From Bidens hawaiensis (Eukaryota; Streptophyta; Magnoliopsida; Asterales; Asteraceae): 64,000 bases of DNA. The notes beneath the pieces are model-generated. The model made no database searches. It saw only the letters and a list, made by a program, of their open reading frames with translations, and was not told where the DNA came from. Of the stretch, positions 57,285 to 64,000 are shown piece by piece. Numbering within the stretch: position 1 is the first letter of the stretch; each line of letters opens with the position of its first letter. The position numbers and the translations under genes are program-made. The DNA lies in contig JAIQDT010004212.1 in NCBI GenBank assembly GCA_021521415.1, forward strand, positions 30,166 through 94,165, written 5' to 3'.

Positions 57285-57720
57285 GGAACATCGATGGAAA
57301 GAGGATAAAGGAGAACCCTCCTGATTGATGTTTCGGGAGCGAGTCCGGCTGAAGACTATTCAATAAACTTAGCGCTTCCCGGGAGGCAACCCGGTAATAT
57401 ATTTCCTTATTATTTGATTTTCATTTTTATTTTTATTTCCGAGTTTTTCCAGGTGTTTCTTCTCTTACTTGCAGGTTATTCCTTGGTTGGTTGATGACGG
57501 TTGATGAGCTGGAGTTTTAAACATGTGTGGGGATGAAATTTTCTTAAGGATTGCTGCTTTCGTTCATTAGTGATAGCTTGATAGAGAGCACTGGAGTTTT
57601 AAACTTGCGTTCGAATATGAGGGCGAGGAACATGATTCCCGCACACTTGTATGATCACATATACAAGGGGAGTCTGTTCCACTTTATTTTTCTTTATGTT
57701 TAGTTTTGTCTTTTCCTTGT
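57285..57720 (+). other. Spacer of gypsy element 3, no gene
   Basis: It holds CTTCCCGGGAGGCAACCCGG (57375-57394), a motif I associate with Athila/Tat-type elements, and otherwise AT-rich DNA. Confidence 0.6.
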
Positions 57721-57722
57721 CT

Positions 57723-57766
57723 CACATTGAGGACAATGTGAAATTTAAGTGTGGGGATGGGGAATT
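57723..57766 (+). other. Hairpin and internal polypurine-like tract
   Basis: CACATTG-AGGA-CAATGTG (57723-57740), then AAGTGTGGGGATGGGG. Equivalent signals lie at 48707-48726 and 30889-30908 on the other strand, with compensated stem changes. Confidence 0.75.
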
Positions 57767-59003
57767 GACGTTTTCATTTTTAAGAAAAATAAAATAATAT
57801 TGAAAATCATGGAAGTTATATATATATAAAAAAGTTTTGAAGAAAAATGTCCATTGAATTTAGTTTTTTTTGCGTTAAAGTGGGAGATGATGTTATTTAT
57901 CGGAAATTGGTTTTTCAAACTACTAATAATATGAGATAAATAAAAGAAAACGCACTTAACTTGGGATGTCTCAAGGCAAATTTGATAAAATGGTTAAAAC
58001 GGAAATCTTTTGTGGGTAAAGTGTTTTGTCCGTGGAAAATAAGTAATGAAAGGTCGGGCCATACCCAAGCCTCAATTATTGGTATGAAAAGTGAAAAGTT
58101 TAAAATTTTGAATATGTTATCATATGATGTTTGGGTAGGTTTAACGTTAGAGTATGCCGTGTAGCCTGTGATATAAATCTTAAACTGCTAGTTTAGTGTT
58201 TTACACCTCATTGGTGTATGGTTTTATATCATTAAATTTTGTATTGATGGGATGCCCCGTGTCTGGATACCATGGGTGTGTATGCAATCTATTCATCTGG
58301 GTATTCACAATTTCTAAGTGGGGTTGTGGATATTTAAAATAAAGCCAAAAAGAGCAAATCCTTATAAGTCTTTAAACATGATCACAAAAGTACAAAAGTA
58401 CAAATACACTACAGACTTGATCATCCACGCTGTTAGCCATGTGGGGTCCCCTTGCTCGTGTCTCATTACCAGTAAGAAACGGACCACAAGGGACACGCTA
58501 CATGTAAGCCCTATAGATGAAATTTTGCATGGTCACCTATGGTAATGGTTCGGTGTATTTCTTGATAACGGGGGTATGTCATGTTGTGGGGAACACTAGC
58601 TATTAATTAATTGTACCTTAATCATATCTAATGGCTGCTTGGTAGACTTTGATGCTTAAGCTTAGGTGGATAAACAATACCCTTGATCGTTTTAACTATT
58701 CATAAAAAATAGAGCAATAAAAGTTTTAAATCTGCTAATTTTGAGGTTTAAGTCAAGTTGGGGTGGTCTACTCCGGTAAAAGCTGAAAATAAGCGGGTCT
58801 TAATAGTGTAAACCACTGAGTAATATAAATTGTTGGATCTTATTTGTCCCGGTAAAGATCAAGGCATGGGTTTAAGTGGACAACAATATCGGCAATTGCG
58901 GTTTTTGCGTTTCTCTGAACTTTAAAATAATCTATATGTTTTTTAAGATCAATTTTCGGATTATGATTCCATTGCATAAATCTTTTTCAGGGACGAAAAA
59001 GGT
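57767..59003 (+). other. 3' untranslated tail of gypsy element 3
   Basis: Inverted match to 47395-48690 and to 18545-19670 with 30721-30880. It carries the shared 75-codon frame at 58318-58545 (MGLWIFKIKPKRANPYKS... to ...DEILHGHLW). Confidence 0.85.
58318..58545 (+). other. Conserved 75-codon frame in the gypsy 3' tail
   Basis: The product is nearly the same in element 2 (48103-47876) and, for its last 55 residues, in element 1 (about 19180-19016): NMITKVQKYKYTTDLIIH and KKRTTRDTLHVSP. The DNA is equally conserved outside the frame, so coding is not shown. Confidence 0.35.
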
Positions 59004-59020
59004 TCAAGTGGGGGGATATT
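59004..59020 (+). other. Polypurine tract of gypsy element 3
   Basis: CAAGTGGGGGGATATT directly before the 3' LTR. Confidence 0.85.
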
Positions 59021-60740
59021 TGATGTGTTGCAAAACGCATAGCGTTTTATCCCATTTTTGTGTCGTTTTGTGCGTAAACCGTTAACGAATATAACTTGCT
59101 CTTGCATGAAATTAAATTTTTGTGTATATTATAGGTCCCATGTTGAAGAGATCGAAAAAACAAGTTTAATGAAGAAAGAATAAGCTCAAACGGGATTCGG
59201 ATGAAGTCGGTATGCGCTTTTGAAGATAAACGAGTCAGAAAACGAAGAAACGAGCACCCAGGACCTGGCCACGCTATGAGACCAGGTGAGTCATCCATGC
59301 ACATGCTATGCTACTCCTCATATGTCCTAAAGGCTTCCAAGAATGTTCAGGAATCGGTTACCCCATTTATTTTGTCTTCTAGTTGGCCTTCTGGGCTTGT
59401 TTTAACATATTTTATATTAGGAAAGAGGAATTTAAACACATATATAAAGGGTTTATACCCTATGAACAATTTGGAACATATTTTCCAGCCACCACACCTG
59501 CTCTAGAGGAGAAACCAAGGAGGACAAGCTTACGGTTCTATCTTTTATCCTTCGGTTGTCGGTTTTGACTATTTTAACGTTTGTGAGTTCGTTTTTGGTT
59601 TTTAATCATTCAAACCTTTTGTAACCAGATTTATATGAACATGTTTATCATTTATATCTATTTTATCTATTATTCATTGATTATGATTGGCTAAACTTCT
59701 TTTTTCTACCTTGGTTAGATGAATATTGTTAGGTTTTAATGAGTAATATGGATTGTTTGATCATCATGACTTGAATTGTTAATGAAAGTTTGGTTTAATA
59801 TTGAATTAGGTTGTGTTTAGTGGCTGTGATTTATGTATTTATACTCATATACCTCTTGCTTTGATTGATTGAATCGGTTTTGATTGATTTTAGCTTGTTT
59901 GAACTCTTTACTTTGTGTTTAGAGATTGTTTGCGGGGTGATCAACCGTTGTGTTTTAGTGGGTTTGGTAATTACTTAAATTCAGCGGGTAGGCACCTTCT
60001 TAGAGACCGAGAGGTGATAGGAAGTAAGGTCGTCTCATGGCTTTTACTTGTTAGGATTAGGATCGCGCGAGAGCGGGTTCGGTTCTTGTCGGGTTTGGGT
60101 TTGTGAGCGATTAGTTGACCTAGTTTAAGTTAAACTATATGGTTCCTCTGTCCTTGGTTGTGTAGTATTCGTCTCCATTAGGGTAGTGTGTCGGTGATTC
60201 CGAGAGGAGAGTCGGCATTAGAACACTTTAACAACTCGTTCCTCGGTTTGTTCTTAAAATGAATTAAGTGTAAGTTAGAGTTTGTTAGTGAGACCGAGAG
60301 GTGATCTAGCTTTCATGAGTGAGCATTAGTTGTGTCATCCTTAGAAACCGGTGTCGTGAGATTCTTCAATCCATTAGCTTATTATACCTTCAATAGGATT
60401 CTTACCTAGGTAGACGTTTTCTCCATTGATAAATTTTATTTTCAAAGTTTCGTCTAGTCTTTTTAAGTTAAGTCTTTTAAGTTAGTTAAAGTAATTTAGG
60501 TCAAGTAATTAATAATTAAAAATCATTTAAAAAATATTATTCTTAGGTGAGTGTTGGTTAGGGTTAAGTATTAAGTACGTTTTCTCGTGTCCTTGTGTTC
60601 GATACTCGGACTTCCTTAGGTCTATACTATTAGTGGTCGGTACACTTGCCGGTTGTGTGTGGATTCGTTAGGATTTTCGTTTTATAAATTTAAAGCTAGT
60701 TGTGAGTTATTTAAAAAGGGTATTTATTAAACACACATTA
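59021..60740 (+). repeat. 3' LTR of gypsy element 3
   Basis: Starts TGATGTGTTGCAAAA and ends AACACACATTA. Differences from the 5' LTR cluster in the first 330 bases; the remainder is almost identical. Confidence 0.92.
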
Positions 60741-60745
60741 CTTCA

Positions 60746-62312
60746 GAATCATAATGTTTACAAAAGGATTGCTAATTTGGCAATCACAAGCAGATTTAAT
60801 CCAAATGCTGAGTTTAATATGCTACCTTGGTTGATTGATCATTATGCTGAAATAATGCTGGTTCCTGAGTTATCCTTAGAGGAGGAAGATGAGGAGGAGT
60901 CTGATGATGATTCGGATAGTTCGAGTAGTGATGATGGAGACGACGGAGGATATGGAGAAGCTGGAGGAAATTTTTTTGATAATGTACAAGTACATGGGGA
61001 GAATCAACCTCAACCTACACCGCCACCAACACCTTTACCTACACCACCTGCCACACCACCCTCCTCACCACCACCACATGACTAAATCCACCAATCACCA
61101 CCCATCCAAAAACCACCTACCCACACTCAAAGCCCACCCGAAACCCATGCTCAAAATGACTAGACCTTTGACCAACCCTTAACCCAAACCCAAACCTTTA
61201 TCCAAGACCCAAGCCATACAACACATGAACCCTATATCCCACAACCACTTCCCACTCACTTACAAAATTTCCCATCTACACCAATTACATCCCCAACACA
61301 CTCCCAAAACTTAGATAAACCAAATAAACCTACATTCGCTGACCCAATCCAACTACAATCCCAAACCATAAACCCTATACCCCCCACAAGTACCCTAAAT
61401 CCACCCACTGATTCTATCCACCAATTATTCACTGACTCACCACCTCAAACCCCTCCCTCTGGAACTTATTTGTTTAACAGAAACTTGGATCTGTTGATGG
61501 AAAACTTTGAGTTGAGAGAGAGGAATGCAAATGTAGTAAAGAAGAATGCAGAAATAAAGAAACAGTTGGCCCAAGCACTATTGAAAATTCAAACCCTGGA
61601 AGCTGAGGTTGAGAAGACTTCAGCTGTACCAAAACAGGGGGAGAATACTCAAGAAGCCACTGTTTCTAATGAAGAGATGGTAGATGTTGAAGTTGATGTT
61701 ATTGATGATGGACTCAAAAATATTCTTAACATGTATGGGGACAGTGATGATGAAGAGAGTAGAGTGAGAGGTACGGATGATGGAGGTTATGAAGGTGATG
61801 ATTCTGATGGAGGTGAGCAAGAATATGATGCACATGAAATAACATCAAAGAAGAAAGATGTGAATGTGGAGAGGGTGAATGAGGTAGAGAAGGAGATTGA
61901 TGCTGAGAAAGATGATCAAGCTACTGATAATATATTGACCACAAAGGCTGTAGCTACTGATGCTATTGCCACTTATATATTAACTGATGTAGTGACTGAT
62001 GTGATGGATGAGAGTGCAGTAACTGAGGAACTGATTTTGACAGAACAAGAAATAAATGAAGAAAGTTCCAAGAAAGTCGTGCATGATAAGGAAATGGAAG
62101 AGTTAATTGATGATATTGATAATTTCCCACCTGAATCTGAAGAGGAGAAGAGGAGGAAGGAGAAGGGAAAGGCAACACTAGAAACGGAATCTGAAGAGGA
62201 ACACGTGAATACACAGGATGTAAATGATGATGATGATGAAGATGATAAGGATGTACAGGCTGCCAAGAGGCATGCTAGTATTATAAAAGAAACCATGGAG
62301 AGGGAATTTATT
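60746..62312 (+). pseudogene. Accessory ORF after Copia pol, C-terminal half
   Basis: Continues the frame left at 54485 (NVYKRIANLAITSRFNPNAE). In order: an acidic Ser/Asp run (DEEESDDDSDSSSSDDGDD), a long Pro/Thr/Gln-rich linker (about 61010-61460) with two stops (61083-61085, 61161-61163), a predicted coiled coil (NLDLLMENFELRERN...LLKIQTLEAEVEK) at 61480-61620, and a highly acidic tail. An LTR cuts the frame at about 62313, so the true end is unknown. The layout (globular N-terminus, disordered linker, coiled coil) suggests a structural or RNA/protein-binding role; this is inference only. Confidence 0.75.
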
Positions 62313-64000
62313 TGTGACATTCGTCAAATTCGGGTTTCGTTTGCATTTGTTTTTGTAATCGTTTAACATGTAACCCAAGCAGTATTGTAAACCGAAACTT
62401 ATGAAACAATCAAAATGATGGATTTTATGTTACAATATTGTTTTACACTTGTTTGGTCTTGATAACATCCTTTTCGGGCCTTAAAACGCGTTAAAAACAC
62501 TTAAAATGAACTCAGGGGGCCAAACTGTCATTTTTTGAAAGTTGTAAAAATATGTTCCAACCCTACCCGCCGCGCCGCACGACAGAGGGGGGGACTCTTT
62601 CTGGTCGCGTAGCGCGACCTGGTGCAGACCAGGTTGTCTACCTTGTCTCCTTTGTTGGTTCTTTGGTCCATGGAATCCGAGTTTTGCCCTCTAAACCTCT
62701 TATTTAACCAAATTAAACTCTTCCTATAAAAACAAGGCCCTCCCTAACATAAATCCCTGCTCATAACTCTTTCCCTCTCTCAAATTCTAAGATCATACAA
62801 GGTTATTTTTATGTTTATGCAAAGTTTGACTTTGAAAGTCAAACTGAGTTACTTTTGCAATTTTAATTAGTTTACTAACCCTTAACTAACACTTGAATCA
62901 TATGGCACAACATATATATAATACAACCCTTGTTAACTTTGGCAGTTACTTTTCCGGCCCCGGTTGGTTAAGTTTCAGGCCTCATAAGGCAAGGCTACAT
63001 GGAGGACTTTCGTGGTCTTTGTTATATACTTTCCGCATCTAACCATCTAACTTTATTATTGCTTACTAACCATGCTAACTTATATTTATCTTGCTTACTT
63101 ATCAAGTTCCATGGTTATGGGTTTGAAGAGTCTATGCCTCAGTTTAACCGTAAATAGCTCCAAACAGTAAACCGAAGTTTGTTTACTAGTTTTGGTAAAT
63201 AATTGTTTAAACATGTTTTATGTAGATTTGAACTTCTAAAATCATTTATACAAGTTCTGTGGTTATGGGTATGTAGATTCAAACCTCGGTCTTAACCCGA
63301 AACTAGATCCGAACCGAAAACCGAACTTTCATTTAAAGACTTTATTATTAACTTTTTGGTTGAAAAACTTAAGTTTCATCATTTATAAGTAATTATACAA
63401 GCTCTTTAATATTTGGGCATGTGGAAACCATCTATGAACTTATTGTGAGATGGAAACCGAACCAAAGCGAACTAAATTGATTTTCACTCGCTTAAGACAC
63501 ACAAGTGTGTTTTTAGCTATCAAGACTTGTATATTTATTTAAAAATACTTTACAAACTGATTTTAAATATTTTATTAAAGTACTTGGAATTTTGAATCCA
63601 ACTTGATCTTATAACAAGTTTGGACCGACAAAACAGAAAACTCTCTTAACGTGCGTTTTTAGTTCTAAAACAGTAGAACTACATACTTGGTTAAGTGTTA
63701 ATAAATTTTTATGAGTTATCATCTCACAACATTTAATATTCCAGAAAGTTGACTTTGGGTTTGACTTGTTATCAAGACCCGAACCAACAACCCGAACACT
63801 CGTTAAAACCCGTTTTAGTATCTTGAAAACGTGTTAAAAATGCATTCTTGCATTTTTAGCCACCTTATTACTTAACATAGGTTGAGTAAATACTAAGGTT
63901 AGATACTTTAACCCAGTTTCGAGCAAACTTACATTTTTAAAGGATTATTTCTATAATTTCTAAAATAGTTACTTTATAAACCTTAAACTTTAATTGTTTA
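62313..64000 (+). repeat. Gypsy-type LTR, incomplete at the window edge
   Basis: It starts TGTGACATTCGTCAAATTC inside the accessory ORF. It has a GC-rich patch (62565-62640, CCGCCGCGCCGCACGAC and CGCGTAGCGCGACCTGG), a TATA box TATAAAAA at 62725-62732, then CTCTTTCCCTCTCTC like a transcript start. No coding domain lies in the visible 1.7 kb. Strand is inferred from the TATA box. Confidence 0.65.
62725..62732 (+). promoter_or_regulatory. TATA box in the right-edge LTR
   Basis: TATAAAAA in CTTCCTATAAAAACAAGG, about 35 bases before a CT-rich initiator-like stretch. Confidence 0.55.

Larger units (their letters stand above)
54486..60740 (+). mobile_element. Non-autonomous Ty3/gypsy element 3, plus strand
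   Basis: LTRs at 54486-56201 and 59021-60740, flanked by CTTCA on both sides (54481-54485 and 60741-60745). The 2.8 kb interior has a primer site, one zinc-knuckle/acidic frame, a second primer-like site, a CTTCCCGGGAGGCAACCCGG motif, a hairpin plus polypurine-like tract, the shared 3' tail and a terminal polypurine tract. No RT or integrase. It splits the accessory ORF in frame. Confidence 0.92.
15600..62312 (+). mobile_element. Copia copy C, interrupted by several nested elements
   Basis: Parts in order: LTR, primer site and leader (15600-16803), leader remainder (35989-36196), gag (36197-37616), spacer with second knuckle (37620-39700), protease (39740-40189), integrase (40190-40920), RT-RNase H (41664-43223), a 3' region with periodic motifs (to 45511 and 52681-53345), and an accessory ORF (53806-54485, 60746-62312). 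Its 3' LTR is not in the window. Assigning the accessory ORF to this element rests on strand, order and the motif shared with the LTR; it could belong to an adjacent element. Confidence 0.65.

Noticed and set aside
62313..62366. Natural C-terminus of the accessory ORF
   Set aside because: The last codons up to the stop at 62364-62366 lie within the incoming LTR (TGTGACATTCG...), so this stop is not the original end.

Overview
This window looks like nuclear DNA of a flowering plant. It is AT-rich and consists almost entirely of LTR retrotransposons in nested, partly decayed layers. The LTR styles and the ORF placed after pol in the Copia family remind me of Asteraceae, but that is recognition from memory and is unverified. 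I see no host gene, rRNA, tRNA or CRISPR array. All coordinates come from reading the sequence by eye; ends marked by target-site duplications (TSDs) are the firmest.

Left part (1-7825) is a mosaic of fragments: a minus-strand Ty1/copia remnant with its 5' LTR (1-3468, family F), an unassigned stretch, a decayed Ty3/gypsy protease-RT piece (4298-5574) cut by an LTR fragment (5575-6737), and a minus-strand Copia gag piece with a glutamine-repeat expansion (6738-7825).

The backbone from about 7831 to 62312 is two plus-strand Copia copies of one family in tandem (D then C), sharing the LTR at about 15600-16673. D has lost most of RT and RNase H, and carries a 1.04 kb Mutator-like element (11333-12368) and a stray F-type LTR (13667-14352). 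C keeps a nearly intact RT-RNase H frame (41664-43223). Downstream of pol lies an accessory ORF (53806-54485 continued at 60746-62312) with its own TATA box and a likely 5'-UTR intron.

C has been split by several insertions. (1) An Athila-like Ty3/gypsy element, minus strand, 16809-35983, TSD GTTAT. It contains a putative 2.6 kb solo LTR (19676-30715, TSD TTAAA), which contains a young Copia element H (20021-28437, TSD GATGT, LTRs differing at about 12 of 951 positions). (2) A non-autonomous gypsy element, minus strand, 45517-52675, TSD GTAAG. (3) A non-autonomous gypsy element, plus strand, 54486-60740, TSD CTTCA. (4) A gypsy-type LTR entering at about 62313 and running off the window.

The three gypsy elements share the tRNA-Asp-type primer site and a 1-2 kb 3' tail, but none encodes reverse transcriptase or integrase here. 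Two carry instead an unfamiliar CX2CX3HX4C zinc-knuckle/acidic ORF. The most notable non-coding signals are four stem-loops in the leader of Copia H with different stems but the same loop, a hairpin near the polypurine tract with compensatory base changes between elements, and a periodic degenerate AGCAAGCTT-like motif in the Copia C/D LTRs and upstream of the accessory ORF.
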